Shown here piece by piece: positions 10,768 to 24,169 of a DNA stretch of 64,000 nucleotides. Below the pieces are notes generated by a model. It did no database searches, had not been told where the DNA came from, and was given only the letters and a program-made list of their open reading frames with translations. The DNA comes from Thamnaconus septentrionalis (lineage: Eukaryota; Chordata; Actinopteri; Tetraodontiformes; Monacanthidae), in contig CM020507.1 in the NCBI GenBank assembly GCA_009823395.1, positions 4,380,001-4,444,000 of the forward strand, read 5' to 3'. Both the position numbers and the translations under genes were made by a program. Every line of letters begins with the position of its first letter. Positions within the stretch are counted from its first letter, which is position 1.

Positions 10768-12149
10768 GCACTGCACTTGCACCCATCGTCCCCTTAAAGC
10801 CTCCCTGTGTGTGTGTGTAAGAGTCTGTGCCTTAATTTGAGTGTGTTGTTCAGTAATGGCTTTAGTGCCCCTGTAATGAACTCCGCCGCTTGTTTTGCGA
10901 GGCCGATGCAGCCGCTCGCATTTACATTGGCGTTAACATGCCGATACGGCGGGAAAACAGATGCGTGTTTTCGCTTGTTAACCCGGCGTTTGTGTGTCGG
11001 CGCCGCTGTAAATTAGATTGGCCGGCTGTGATTGTGAGGAGCCAGTGTCTGTCCGTCTCTGTGTGTGTGTGTGTGTGTGTGTGTGTACCTAAAAATAGAG
11101 AAACACCTTCTCTGTGTGAATCTCCCACCGTAAATCTTCCTCTAAGCCTATTAATCACAGCTGCACGCTGGCTCAGGGGTTCAGCATCCGCATCCAGGCC
11201 CGACCGACCCAGGAGTCCTGCTGCATTCAGACCTCGCAGGAAAAAAGCCCGTGCGCTGGATGTTACCAGGGGATTTGTGCACGCTGGTTTAACCCATCTA
11301 AGTCCTATATAGGTACATACATTCATGTCTATATATAGAGGGGTCTATATATATGGGGTCAAACGCTAGTAAACTGTCACAGTCGCAGGTGAGGGTTTTT
11401 GTTTTTTGTTTTCTGCACCTTCGTCAGAACAGCGCTTCGTGATGTCATGCTGGTTGGCGCTTGTCGTTGGAGAAGTTTCAAACCTGCTGTTTTTTTTTTT
11501 TTTTTTTGCTCCTTTGCTTTAATTACAACTTCATCCACTTCTTTTGTCTCCGGCTTTGCTGTTAATCACGGCGGCAGCTTTTAATTTTGCGCTTCAGGGG
11601 TTCCGACTCGCCGCACTCATGAGGAAATGAAGCCTCAGCGGCGACGCCGCCTCCAGTAAACAGCAACTTATAACTCATATATAAATATAACTTTAAGTAT
11701 AAATATAAATATAATATAAATATAATATATATATATATGTTATGCCGGTTCTTTCCTCCAGTGCGGGGAAGAGCAATAAAAACCCAATTTTAGATCATTG
11801 CGTTGAAGCTAACAGGGAGAGACGATGATGTCATTGCGCAGGTGTGTTTCTTTAATAAAACACGCTGGTTTGTTTCCACTGTTTCACACTAATAAGCATC
11901 ATTGATTGGCTGAGCCCAGAGACCAGCGCAGAACGAGTGTCCCGCCTTCTCCTCACTGCTGTTTGCTCTCGCTCAGATTTTTTGATTTTTTATTATTATT
12001 GTGTTGTTGTTGTTGTTGTTGAATGTTGCAGTTTTCCTCTCTCGCCCTCTCTGTCACAGGAGAAAAAAGCCGGACTGTGAGATTGAATGCCGGCCAACAA
12101 AAAAAAAAAACAGCAGGAAGACGCAGTTAGTCTTGATGGAAGTGAGAAG

Positions 12150-12188
12150 CAGGGAGAGAGAGAGAGAGAGAGAGAGAGATAGGGGAGG

Positions 12189-12219
<31 letters not shown>

Positions 12220-12232
12220 GGAGAGAGAGAAA
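12150..12232. repeat. (GA)n tract
   Basis: Interrupted GA/GGA repeat of about 80 bp in intron 5. Confidence 0.95.
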
Positions 12233-13477
12233 TGGATGTGTGGAGCGCTGGGTTCTGTCTTCCTGACAGCCCTATTTGCCGTTTCCTCCCTCCATCTCTC
12301 TCGTGATCTCTTCCCCCACTTTTCTTTTTTCTCATCCCACATTTTGCTCCCTCCTCGTGTTCTGTCGCCCCTCCTCTGCCGGTCTCTGATTAATCACAAG
12401 CCGCAGTCAAACCTCCCAAAGCAACCGCCACTTTATTTAGTCAATACATGCGTCTAATGAATGGAGCACTCACGGCGCAATCAAGCAGCCGCAGCAGACG
12501 GCCAGACCGGCTCTGGAATCCTGCTGTTTTAATCTGTAATTTTTTTGGGGATGTTGCTGGAGTTGTTAAGGAAAAAAAAGAAAACATAATCAGTTTCTGT
12601 TCTTTCTTTCTTTCTTTTCTTTTTTCTTTTACAGGATGTCGTGCGTCAGTCTCGGTTTTGTCCTTCAAACTTGCTTTTATCTGGATTGATTGGAGCAGAA
12701 TTGCCTAAAAAAAAAAAAAAAGGAGAAAAAGGCAAAATCATTCGTCGGTTGACAACAAACTGTAATTTGGGGTTTTTGGGGGATGTTTTGGCTCAAAACA
12801 AACAGCGTCAGCATTGCAGGGGTGAGATAAATTGGACCGTCACCTCTTCCGGATGCTGGAATGACACCAGCGCAGTCTGGAGACTCGTTTTGCGCCTCGT
12901 CTCTTATTATTTTGGAGTTGTGTTGGTCTACTTTGTCCTCAGTTGTTTTTTTTTTTGTAATTGGTCGGACGTCTTTCCCCTCTGTGGGACTCAAGAATGC
13001 TCATCAGGGTAAGAAAACACCAGCACCGGTCAGCGGAGGGAACTATTCCAAGGTTGTACTTTGGTTTGGTTTGTATCTGAGTCTGAGTCTGAGTCTAGAC
13101 TTCATCCCTTGATTTGTTTGGGACTCGTTAAACTCCCCTCCAGGAGCCCACTTTCACAACCACTTGCTTACTTACTGAGTTTTATGTGCAGGCTGTGCAC
13201 TAATTGGAGAAAATGGCCTGTTTGCTCCAGTATTTTTTTTTGGAGAGGGGAAATTGCAGGACCATCTGGGAGCTCTAGTGGTTGCAGAGCAGGCGCTCAG
13301 CCGCACTTTGTCACAGAACAGCACCACTGGAGTTGACAGTAAGAGGCTGCGGATGCAGTCCGCAGCTCCCACTCGGCAAAGTTTTTCTTCATAAAAATTC
13401 TCTCACCGAGTTTGAGCTTGAGAAGCAGATGTTCTGGATGGGACTTGTTCGAAAATTTCATCATGTGTGTCTTGATG

Positions 13478-13485
13478 TGTGTGTG

Positions 13486-13533
<48 letters not shown>
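13478..13533. repeat. (GT)n microsatellite
   Basis: GT array in intron 5, about 230 bp before exon 6. Confidence 0.96.
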
Positions 13534-13535
<2 letters not shown>

Positions 13536-13763
13536 CTGCCTCTGTACACAATGTAAGTCTGAAGCCTGAATTGAATCTCTCTGAGTCTGAAACCTGGCAG
13601 CCTGTCACGATCTGGAGAAACTCAGCCATGCTGCAACACTTTATATGGTTGTCTGAGCCAGAAATCATGCATTTTTTTCTTTCATTTTTGAGCTACATGA
13701 AGACGACGGTCTTCAACAGTTTTGTAATATTGTTGTGTGTCTATGTGTGTGTGTGTCTTCCAG

Positions 13764-13907
13764 TCCAGTGTCATTCTGACTGCCTGTCTTGCTCGGGGAC
13801 TGCTGACCACTGCGAGAGCTGCAGGGACCCCAAGGCCCTCCTCCAGCTGGGCCGCTGCGTGCCCGTCTGTCCCACTGGCTTCTTCGCCGAGGGACGACAG
13901 TGTGCAG
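13764..13907 (+). CDS. fras1: fras1 exon 6 of window: furin-like repeat FU1
   Basis: Encodes 48 codons, phase 1-1. The module reads QCHSDCLSCSG, then CESC, then GRCVPVC and a final QCA, giving eight cysteines spaced 3-2-6-2-11-3-10 residues apart. This is the furin-like/growth-factor-receptor Cys-rich pattern. FU repeats in Fras1 form a rod-like cysteine-rich segment between the VWC and CSPG blocks. The start at 13764 is required by frame: using the next AG five bases on would hit a stop. Donor is GTAGGA. A hAT-like MITE begins 34 bp downstream of the exon. Confidence 0.96.
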
Positions 13908-13940
13908 GTAGGAGTGGCTCTGACTGGTGCACACTGAAAA

Positions 13941-14158
13941 CAGGGGTGGACAAACTTTTTGACTGGTGGGGCCACAATGGGTCCTAAAATTTGAAGCCCC
14001 ACAGTATTTAGCTCTTTATTTAAATGACTCTTAAAACACTGACAAATTGGTTGACGTGCAGCTATTTTTTAGGACTTACTATTAATAAGTTCGTCGGGCC
14101 GGTTGAAAATGCTTAACGGGCCGCATATGGCCCCTGGGCCGTAGTTTGCCCATGCCTG
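13941..14158. mobile_element. hAT-like MITE, copy 1
   Basis: The element starts CAGGGGTGGACAAACTTTTT and ends GTTTGCCCATGCCTG, so its termini are inverted (CAGGcATGGGCAAAC on the reverse strand). The flanks ACTGAAAA and CCTTAAAA match at 6 of 8 bases, as expected for a decayed 8-bp hAT target duplication. The interior has the GGGCCACAATGG and GGGCCGCATATGGCCCC motifs common to this type. At 218 bp it cannot encode a transposase. It is related to the copy at 50033-50354. Confidence 0.8.
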
Positions 14159-14296
14159 CCTTAAAAGGTCGCTTGAAAATATTGCAAGTGACGAGACAGG
14201 GAAAAACAATCGCACAAACATTGGCACAGTATTTTGATTGACAGGTGAATAGTGCAGCCTCAGGTGCAGAACTCTGACTGCCTTCAGACTAGTGAA

Positions 14297-14297
<1 letters not shown>

Positions 14298-14329
<32 letters not shown>
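14298..14329. repeat. (AC)n microsatellite
   Basis: About 32 bp of AC repeat in intron 6. Confidence 0.96.
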
Positions 14330-14331
<2 letters not shown>

Positions 14332-15594
14332 CATACACTACGTCAGGAGATTAAATATCAGTGACGCCCAGCAGTAAAACATCACATTTCTTTCCCATTT
14401 TCTTTCAAACAGAAGCCGTAAATCATTAATTTGCAGTAATTCCAGCAGCCTTTCGTGTTTTTAGCTTCAGTTCCGACAAGAAAAAGAGCAACTGCGACTC
14501 GCACGCTTAAGAAGTCAGCGTTCTTCCTTCCTTTGAGAGGATTAATTTCTTCTTTTTTTTTTTGTACAAGCTGCAGAATGTTATTAATTGAACGCCCTTG
14601 AGTGGAACAAAATTCAAATGAGCCTTTGCACTCCATGGCTCTGTGATTCACCTTTCGGCTGCACATGTTGGCTGTGTTACTGCTGAAGAAAACCTGCGGC
14701 GACACCGGGGGCTTGGCTCAGCCGTCGGCGTGCGGTCCCTCTGGGCTCAGCACCTGTGTGCATGCGAGTGGCGCTGAAGCAGCCGCAGCGTGCGTGCACC
14801 TTGACCGAGCACTGACCCGTGACAGCCGTAATCTGCTTAGTATTTTATTGCATTGCATTCCGGTCGCAGCTTTTGTTGGCCCAGCCAGACGTTCACGGAA
14901 CCTCGACTAATTCATGACTGGGCCGACGCTAAACTGGACGGTGCAGATAAAAGTATTAACTCTGAGGCCGAGCAGCTGATTCTAGTGGCGGAATCTTGTT
15001 GGTTGGGCAATGCACTTCTGGGAGTAAAAAAATAAGGTGGGATTTATTGGAAGGGAAGAAGGAGGAAGGAAGACATGAAGTCACGTTCCTTTTTTTTAGA
15101 AAACCCTGAAATCATTAGAAATTTAAACTAGAGAACGAGAGCAGATGTTCCGTCACGACCTGTTGATAAAAAAAAAGGGGCAAAAATGTATCTACAGAAA
15201 TTTTGTTTTTTTTCTTTTTCGTGACAATCTGCTATGAAGAACTTTCAGCTCAACAATATATCAGCCACATGATCCACAACAACGTTTGCTCTATTCAATT
15301 CTGAGTCCAGCTTTTCAACACGCACCTGTGAGAATTCATTCTGCCGGATTCTGCCTGGGCACAAACTTCAGTTTTCGGCCCTTTTCTTGTTGTTATTTTC
15401 ACTCGGCACAAATTAGGGAACATAGTTTATCTTTGCTGTGGCACCACATGACGGACTCCCCTCAGCCGGGCCGCTCAGTCTGAATGAGTGGAAGTGTTTT
15501 CCGTGTGATCACGTCGAGAAAAGCCTCAGATGTGAGAAGAGAAAGTGAAGATTTCACAGCGTCTCCCGCTCTCCGTCTTCTCCCCCCTCCGCAG

Positions 15595-15741
15595 CCTGCC
15601 AGCCGTCCTGCGCCACCTGCTCCAGCCGCCTGCAGTGCCAGTCGTGTGGCTCCCAGCTGCCCCTGCTGAGCGCCGAGGGCGGCCAGTGCCTGACTTCCTG
15701 TCCGGCCGGCTCCTACCAGCACGACCACACACACTGCCGCC
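15595..15741 (+). CDS. fras1: fras1 exon 7 of window: furin-like repeat FU2
   Basis: Encodes 49 codons, phase 1-1. Module ACQPSCATCSS, CQSC, GQCLTSC, HCR has all eight cysteines. The first codon is completed by the last G of exon 6 (alanine). The acceptor has a strong pyrimidine tract (CTTCTCCCCCCTCCGCAG) and the donor is GTGAGT. Between the fifth and sixth cysteine is a 13-residue loop (GSQLPLLSAEGGQ). This exon precedes the longest intron of the window (9.3 kb). Confidence 0.96.
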
Positions 15742-18511
15742 GTGAGTTCTGACCCAAACGGGCTCTGCTTTTAGCGTTTAGCCCCCGTGGAGGTGTAATG
15801 AATACTGCCTCGACTTGAATACCTCCACCACTTGTAGCAAGTTTCTGGATGTGTTGTTTTTTTTTTTTTACTTTAGTGTCTTTTTTTCAAAAAGTCTTTT
15901 CTGGCTGTTAATGTTGACAGAAGCAGCATCTGTACTTCTGCTTCAAGAAGAACTCTTGTACTTCTATGCAGCTGTGAAGGGTCCAGGTCTGCTTCTGTGT
16001 CCAGGCAGCAGGGCAGAAAGTGCATCCACAGTTCAGCTTTGCGCTGCCTTTTAAGAATTGACACGTTCCGCCCGCTCGTGCTTGCCAGTGATAAACTCTG
16101 CCTGATTTGTTTTGGGTGCATCGGCTCGGCGTAGCTTTGAGTGGGACGTGTTCCGGCCTGAATATTTCACGAAGTGACAAAAGCGAGAACTCTCTGCGGG
16201 CTCCCTCCCTGTTATTGCACGCAGTTGTGACTGAGAGGCGGAGAGTTTGGAAGCGGATGCGTCGCACCTGGTGAGTGTTCCCGGCCGCCTGCAGATTGTG
16301 CTCTCCTGACTCTCGGTGCAAAACCACTTCATGGTTTGAGGAAGTCAGACTGTTTGTGTTTCTGCCACCATGTGTTACTGTCAACTTTTTAATCGCTTCT
16401 TGGTGTCCCCAACTGTCATCTTCGATTTGATTCGGAAAATGAAAGAGGCGCTAACCTAATGGAACTTGACTCATTGCTTTTATTGATATTGCACTCGCGT
16501 CAGCGTGTTTTAAATATCAGCACCGGTCGATGATGCTGCACTCTTCTTCTGCTTGTCAGTCATTTACCGCTCACTCACCGACACCTTCTTAAAAAGGAAT
16601 CTACAGATTCCAGCTCTTATCTTGCATATTGGGTCTCTCACACATCACTGAAAGGTTTCAGTCTTCTTATCACTTCCATACGCTATGCCAACAATCAATT
16701 TCCTGCAAAACGCGAGTTTTGTCAACAGAACTGACAAAGATTACAAGGCATCTGGAATGCTAGGATATTTGATATGGTTTAGATCCATTGTTGAAAGCTT
16801 CGACCTTTATTCGTTTTCAAACGATTGAAATACGACTGGATAAACTTGGATAAAGGGGCGGAGCCTGTGAAAGAAACTCCCAAAAATGCCAGTGCTGTTC
16901 CCAAGGAGCTTCACTTTTGAGCTTTCATTCCTCCACTGAAGTCCTGTGTCTTTAAACTTGGCAGTAACACAAGTCCAAACCTGTCTCAGCTTCAGCTCAT
17001 AATGACGCCTCTCCTCCGGGCGAGACGCGGGATTAATATTGCGGAAAATGGAACAAACGTCACCGATCACGCCGGCGCTGAAGACAAGAGGTCATTAGAG
17101 GTGGATTTATCCTAATGGAGGCCCTGTTCACATGTGTGTTGATCTGGGATGAAAGTGGGAGGGGATTAGAGGAGGCGGGGCCGCCGACAGCTGCCATTGG
17201 TGGTGGGTGTGGACGGCGCTGCAGACGTGAGGTGGAGGTGTTGGCAGGAGACCAGGACCACCCAGAGTCTGCAGCATTCCTGCAGACCTCCACCGGGTTT
17301 TGTTAGTTTGTGAATGAATTTGCTTGACTGCGCTGTAAAAGCTGCTGATAATAATTGTGGTGGGACTTGTGCCAACAGCCCTGCCACTCGTCTGTCTTTG
17401 CCTCGCTTTAATTTTTAAAGCATTGTACTTTGCCTCGCGTTTCTTTTTGAATCTCTCTTCAGTCAGACAGGTGGCTGTTGCCATCCAACTCTGCAGCACT
17501 TGATGTTTGTGCAAGTGAAGGGCTGTTAAATGCCACGGTTGATTGTGGACAGAGTGCCTGTCGTGCCACTAGGGGAGAAAAATAGAAAACAAGGGTCACC
17601 TGGGGCCAGAAATCTGTATCTGTGACCACAATTCAGCAAATCCATGGCAAAAAAAGTCTGAATTTGAGGCCACTGTCCAGTCATTTGCAGCCCTGAATTA
17701 TTCTGTTGCCACAAATGACTAAATTGCCACTGTAATTACTTAATCGAGACCATGATTTACTCATTCGTGGCCCTCAAGTGAATTATTTTGTGGCAGCAAC
17801 GAATATAATTTGCGGCTGGTAACAGCGGTGCAGGCTGGTTGCACACCACAGCAGCTCGGCAGTCTTCCGCTTAACAAGACAGATATATTGTGTTGCTAAT
17901 TGAATGAACACACACGGTCTTTTGGTGGCTTTTTCTCTCTGTTGGCAACGTTTCCGCACGTCTGCATACAGAGGACGAGGATGTTGCTTTATGATCCTCA
18001 GGATGTTGTGATTATTCAGAGAAAAACAATGGAGGCGACATATTTTCCTTCTTATCCACTCTTGTTTTTGTCTCTTATCCTCTGAGGGAGCTGATGAAGG
18101 CCTGCAGAGTCACGCAAGCTCGCTGGATTAGTCCGGTGTACACAGAGGCACCGAAAGTCAAAATGCACCGGCTGTCTGCTTTATCAATCACGTGTGAATT
18201 CCTTTTCTTTTGGAAGGATGTTGAAGGTCTGCCATTTGAGTGGATGACTAGTTGAAGACTGTTTCATGACTTCTAACTGGTTCGTCTGTGAAAACAAATG
18301 CTACTTCTGGCTTTGATGCACAACCAGTGTTGACGCAGCCCAGAAGAGAAGTGTCTTTGAGAGCTTAACTCTCTGTGGCGTAACGTTCTGCGCCTCTTGA
18401 TGGTTTGTGAAGTCTCGGCTAATCAGCGAGAGGTCTTTGTTTTCCGGTGAGTTCGTGTTTGCATTGTTGCCCGCTCAGTTTACTCGTCTACTGCCATGAT
18501 TTCTCGCTGCT

Positions 18512-18554
18512 GGCGCCGGGCAGCAGGCGCCGGGCAGCAGGCGCCGAGGCAGCC
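18512..18554. repeat. 14-bp tandem repeat, three copies
   Basis: The unit GGCGCCGGGCAGCA occurs three times in a row, with the last copy diverged (GGCGCCGAGGCAGC). The unit is GC-rich inside a moderate-GC intron. Confidence 0.85.
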
Positions 18555-21500
18555 ATGACGACGGGCCAATTCCTCCAGCCTCCTGCTGCTTCCTGCAACC
18601 GCTCTCGCCAAAGAGCCTCTGAAAAAAATCTGACTTTTTTTCGGGCAGTCGTTGGCGGGCTAAATTTGTTTTGATTCTCCGCTGGATCGAAAAAATGTTT
18701 TCTGGGTCAGTGAGATTTCATTTCTGTCTCTCTGCTCTTTGAGCATTGAGAGGTGATGATTGGTCCGTGTTGGAGCTCATGCTGGGTTTGAATAACAGCA
18801 TCTCCAATTAAAAAAAAAATAAAAAGATTTTAAAAATCATTCACACAAAACATGATTTAATTTCAGATTCCCATCTAGTGATGTCCAATCAGTTGAAAAG
18901 ATGTGCTGCTCTTAAAATCTTTTATCCTGCTTAATTTTCCCCCTCTTGCTCCTGGTTTCAGACCTGGAGGTGAAGTCTGCGCCGGCTTTATGCACGTTTC
19001 ACTCGCACAGGAGGGATTTTCTTGGAAATTGGCCTCCTGCTGAGATCACGTTTTCGATAACTTTTTTTTTCCGGGTTTAATAAATTTCTCTGCCAAGGGG
19101 CAGAGTACAGCGTGTCTAATCCTCTCGTCGGACACCTTTTTTCAAGGTGTGCTTCCTGCATATGTGCGTCGTGACCCCTTAAATTGTGCTGAAAGCTCAT
19201 AGATGAGCGTGTCGGCCCATTTTTCTGCTTTCTCCTTGGCTTGGTGAGAGCTGCAGAGGGTGCAGCAGCTCAGTCTGTCACAGTGGAGTCCTAAGGTGAA
19301 ATTCTTAGCAGCATTGTGCTCGCTGTTGGGTTTAGGATGCCGCAGAGGCCTCTGAGGCGCTTTGGTTGGCAGGAAGAATGACACACAGCATGTTATCTTT
19401 TCAGCTTTGTGTGTTTGCAAAGGTGGAACCAGGTGACATGATGTCACGCTGCTGTCTTCGCTGTTCTTCACTCAAGAAAATCAAGCAAAGGCGATAAAAA
19501 CATATTTTTTAGCTAATGGAAACTTGGATGTTGACTCCTTACTGAGTAGACTGTGAGACGTGGGAGTTAATCGCCCTTCAGGCAGTGGAGGAAACAGCAC
19601 AACAGCCTTTATTTTAAGGGGGAAAAGTGGGTGGAGCCTTGCAAACACACCCACAGATAAATCTGCCACCTGAGTCTGGGGCACAAATTGCAATGCTATG
19701 TGTCCACAGAAGGAAATACACTTTTTGTTGGCTGTTTGCCAAGAACGATCTCATAGAAGAAAGAGGAAAAAGGAGGAAAAAAAACTGTTCTTCCTCACTG
19801 CCAAGCTTCGGAATCATGCAGCCAAATGAAATAAAAAAAACACGACAACAACCCATAGTGAGAGGAAAAAAACATTGGACAACAAATCCAAAACTGTAAG
19901 TTCCAGCGATGCTGCTGCCGTGATAGAGAGAAAGTCCAGGCGCGCCAGCCTTTATACTGTATGTGCGACACAGCACATACACCTGAGTTGCATTTTGTAC
20001 CTGATTTGTAAGGTACAGTAGTAGTAAGTGCATCTTCCAGACCTGTTGCACTCAAATTCAGGTTGATTTGGTAAAACTGTCTCTACTAGCGCATCTTCTA
20101 GTCACCTCCTTATTATATGAGCTCTGCCACCACTCTTATTTATATATATATATTTATATATATATATAAATTATTTTTGGCCTTTCACATCATCCACTAT
20201 ATATCTCAATGTCATTCGCCACTCATCAGCTCTTCAGAGGGGAGAGACTTGGCAGAAACACCAGCTGGTTTTTGCAGCAGGTGTTTGTTTTGCTGCTCGT
20301 GGCAGTCGAGCGCAGTCTGTGTGGATGAGGCGCTATTTCTAATGAGCCTCATTTGCATAGAAGATGAAGTCATTTTGCACAAATATATTCAAATGAGCCT
20401 GCCGCAACCGCAACGCTATCTGCACATCATCACATTTCAAGCCTGCTTCTTAAAACTCTCGCGTGTCTTTTTTCTTGTACTATTTGCTCAGGTTTTTCTT
20501 GACGCAAATGCCGCGCAGTGGCTTTGTGAGTGTGGCCCTCGGTGTTTCACATCAGGACGTCCCTCGTGCGTCTAAAAATCACTCCTCACACACCCCGCAG
20601 CAGCGGAGAATCCAGCAAGTCAATCTTGCTTTACTCCGGTGACGATCAGCATTCTAAAATGCATGTAAACATCCTGATCAGATTAAGGCAGGAGTAAGAG
20701 ACCCAGATTGTGAGGGCATCCCCTTTATTCTCCTGCCACGCAGTCCTGCCGATAACCACGGTGTCCTTCATAACTGGCAGCACAAACTTCTGGACCCGCC
20801 TTCTACCTGCAGCTGCTGAAGGAGTTTTTGAAATTCTCAATGGACGGTCCAAGGACAAGGAATTTAAGGAAAAGAGTTGTGTTAAAAACCTGGTTGAAAT
20901 GACAGCACAGCGCCACCTAATGTCGCGGAAGCCAACATTCTGTGATTCTCTCCTCGTCAGCGTGTAAACCTGGACTGGGCTCAGTTCTCTGATCCGATCC
21001 CTAATCGCAGAATGGCAGTAATCTGATTGTGTGTGTAAACACAGTGAATGTAAACACACAGAGGCAGCACAGAAAAAATCCGCTTAGTGATTAGAAACAC
21101 TTTCTGAATGGAAGTGACTTGGAACAGCTACCTGATAATTAGTGCTTTCCATCTATGTTTTATAGATATATTTATTTTTTATTTATTTATTTTGTTGCAG
21201 CCCTCTGCAGAGCTTGAGCTCACAGAGAGAAGTCAGAGAGGACAGAGATGAGCAGAGACATTAAAAATAGATGTGACCCAATGAATAAAAAAAAGTCTTA
21301 AGAAAGAAACAAAGAGGCCCAGAGAGAAAGAGATGACAAGAAACCCGAGCAAGGGACACACAGAGAGAGAAAGAGAGAGGGTTGAATTGGAAAGGAGAGA
21401 GACGGACAGACAGCCAGACAGACAGACATACAGGAGGTGGCGGGCATACCGAGGAGTCGACGGAACATAAATATTATAAACAATATTGGGCAGTTGAGAC

Positions 21501-23948
21501 CACCTGTCAGTCAAGCTGCCACGTTCAAGTGGCCCCCAAATTTCGCCGCCGTCTCCCCTCCTCCTGCAGCCGTGAACTTCAGGCCGCCACTGTGATTTCA
21601 TCCCAGCAGAGTCTGACAGCCGCCTCAGCGCCTCAGCCAGCCGGCCATTTACTAGTGAGTATTGAGCCTGAATCAGGGCTGCGCTGCGAGGCTGCTGCCG
21701 GCGCTGTGTGACACATGGCAGGAGAGGTGGCGGCGGCGGTGGCGATGGTTCAGCAGACACATAGTTCTCCTAAAAGCCTGTGTTTGCATGCTGTTCCTTC
21801 TAAAGCCACGACTTGGGGAGTTGAAAGCCGCTCAGCCGCTACTCCTGACAGTTTCTCTGGCACCGCAACTTTAAATCACCCGCCACCCCGTGATGGAAAT
21901 CCTCTTGTGCACACTTTTGGAAAACCTCATTTGGCCGAAGTTTCCGGCAGCCCCCCCCGCCTCCTCTCCCTGAATGACGATGAGAAAATGAGAAGAAGCC
22001 GCGGGCCGCAGCCAGAGAGACGCTGTGAGACATTTGGGCGTGTGGAGAGGAAAAGCGCTGAGTTGGTGCAAAATTTTTAATCCATGCGATAAAAAAAACC
22101 CAGTGGGGTTAAAGGCTGTATTAACTAAAGGCTGTATTGGCAGCAGCAGCCGTGCGCGATGCGAAATTATGCTGATTTGGTCGCACCCAGCGGAGCAAGT
22201 CATATTTTTTGAATAAAATATTTTGGTGGTGTTGTTGTTGTTGTTGTTGTTAAGTCTCACTGCCATATTTTGGAGCCTGAGGGTGCAAACAGGAAGTAGT
22301 AGGGGGTCCAAATTGTAACATGATGCAAGGTAAGAGGGGAGAATTATGTGTTCTTTCTTTGTCAACGAAAATGTCTCAGAAAGACTCCAAAGACAGAAAT
22401 CCCTTGTATAAGCTTGCATCATGTATGAAATCCTGTAAACTGAAGAGGTTTAACGCTGGTTTTACAAAATCTTGGAATTATATGAACCCTTTTTGAAGGC
22501 AGCGGCCGCGTTTGACGAGATCTCAGCACACGGACTGGGCCTGGTAGCGTCTTTTGCGTGGCGGCGAACCTTCAATGACAGCCAGAGTCTCCACTCGCAG
22601 GAGGGGCGAGGCAGCAGGTGGCCGTTTTTTAATCAGAGATAAATGTCACTGCTGTCACTGCACTTCCACCTCATGTCGACGTGTGTCTGCGGAGGGGCGG
22701 CACATCTCCGACGTTCGCTGTTCCTGTATGCAGAACACAACTTTCGGGATGTACCTGGACTCACAATCAGGGCAGAATGACGACTCAAGCAGACGAATTA
22801 AAACCGTCGATAGGTTTTTAGTGTGTTGCCAGATGCCACATTTTTTTGCCAGTTTCGTTGTTTTTTTGTCACGCAAGCATCTTTAAATTTGGTGCGGAGA
22901 AAGTGGAGGCGGACTGCAGCGTTTTATTTCTCACGCAGCCTGCAAAAGTCAGTCATGGAGGAGCCAAACAAAGAAGACAGGAAATTATCTGTTTGATATG
23001 AAAAATAAAAGTTTGATGAGGTTCGAGCCGCGTTCAGCTGCAGGAGGAGAATAATATCTAGAAAAAAAAATAAATAAAAAAAAAAGTTTCTTTGCGCAAC
23101 GGTTTCAGGAACCGAGCTGGAAAATAAGAGCGGTGAGAGAGAGGAACAGGCAGGGTGTGTTTCAGGACGATAAGAAGACGGGGGAACGCTGCGAGCAGAT
23201 GTGCAAGGTGCGAGCGAGGAGCAGTTAATAGCAGATTAATCTCCACCCACTTCCTGAAATGATATATTTGGTTACCTTCCAGCTTCTCTCATTAACCCGG
23301 CTGCGATCTTTATCGGCAGCCTCCTTAATGGCCATGATTAAATTAATTGCCCTCCCCTGTCTGGTGACACGCCCTCACCTTCACTTGCTTCACACCATCC
23401 GTGCTGATGTGGCGAGGCGATAATATTAATAACTTCTGGTGTCTTGAGTTTGAACTGATATGAAGAATCCAGAGTGCATAAACACTTTTTTGCAGGAGTT
23501 CCCCAGGGATGTGTTCTCGGTCTGCCAGGTTTTTTTTTTTTTTTATTTTTGAGTTTCCATGCACAGGAGAGAATTTTGTTTTTCTTGGAATTCACCTGCA
23601 CCATATTGTGTCTGTACTTCAATTACGCGCACTGAGGCAATAACAGTACTGTGGGGCTTTTTTCTTCGTCCAGCTTGCTGTGGAATGTGGCCTGAACCTG
23701 TGTGCCGCTGGGAAATCTTACACAATTTGTTGTGGAAGGGCTGTTTATTTTGCACAGCGCACACACGGATAAATTAGTGCAGCTTTATAGAGCTGCACAC
23801 AACACAAACACAACACACAGAAGAGAAATCCTCAATCACATTTCATTAAAGTTAAAATTAACTTAATTAATTTGTTCAAATGTGTGCTGTGTGTTTACTT
23901 TGTTTTATGTCAATTTGGAATTATATAACCTGCTTTCACTGCCTTCAC

Positions 23949-23952
23949 ACAT

Positions 23953-23998
<46 letters not shown>
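23949..23998. repeat. (AC)n microsatellite
   Basis: About 50 bp AC array, the first of two lying 120 bp apart. Confidence 0.96.
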
Positions 23999-24111
23999 CA
24001 TCTCATCCAGACACATCTCACATTTTGAACAGTTTGCCCAGTGAGCTGTCTGCACCATCGCACTGTTGTTACTGTGAAATTTATCAGCGCTTCTAAAACA
24101 CCATTTTAAAG

Positions 24112-24116
<5 letters not shown>

Positions 24117-24168
<52 letters not shown>
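24117..24168. repeat. (AC)n microsatellite
   Basis: About 52 bp AC array, the second of the pair. Confidence 0.96.

Positions 24169-24169
<1 letters not shown>

Larger units (their letters stand above)
8770..13763 (+). other. fras1: intron 5
   Basis: The intron spans 5.0 kb and separates the VWC and FU blocks. It holds (GT)n at 8932-8966, 11060-11087 and 13478-13533, (CA)n at 10734-10762, a perfect hairpin at 9074-9121, AT-rich sequence around 11300-11360 and 11690-11740, and a GA-rich tract at 12150-12232. No further exon fits the VWC or FU cysteine patterns. Confidence 0.82.
13908..15594 (+). other. fras1: intron 6
   Basis: This 1.7-kb intron carries a hAT-like MITE at 13941-14158 and (AC)n at 14298-14329. 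The remainder is unremarkable, ending in a CT-rich acceptor. Confidence 0.85.
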
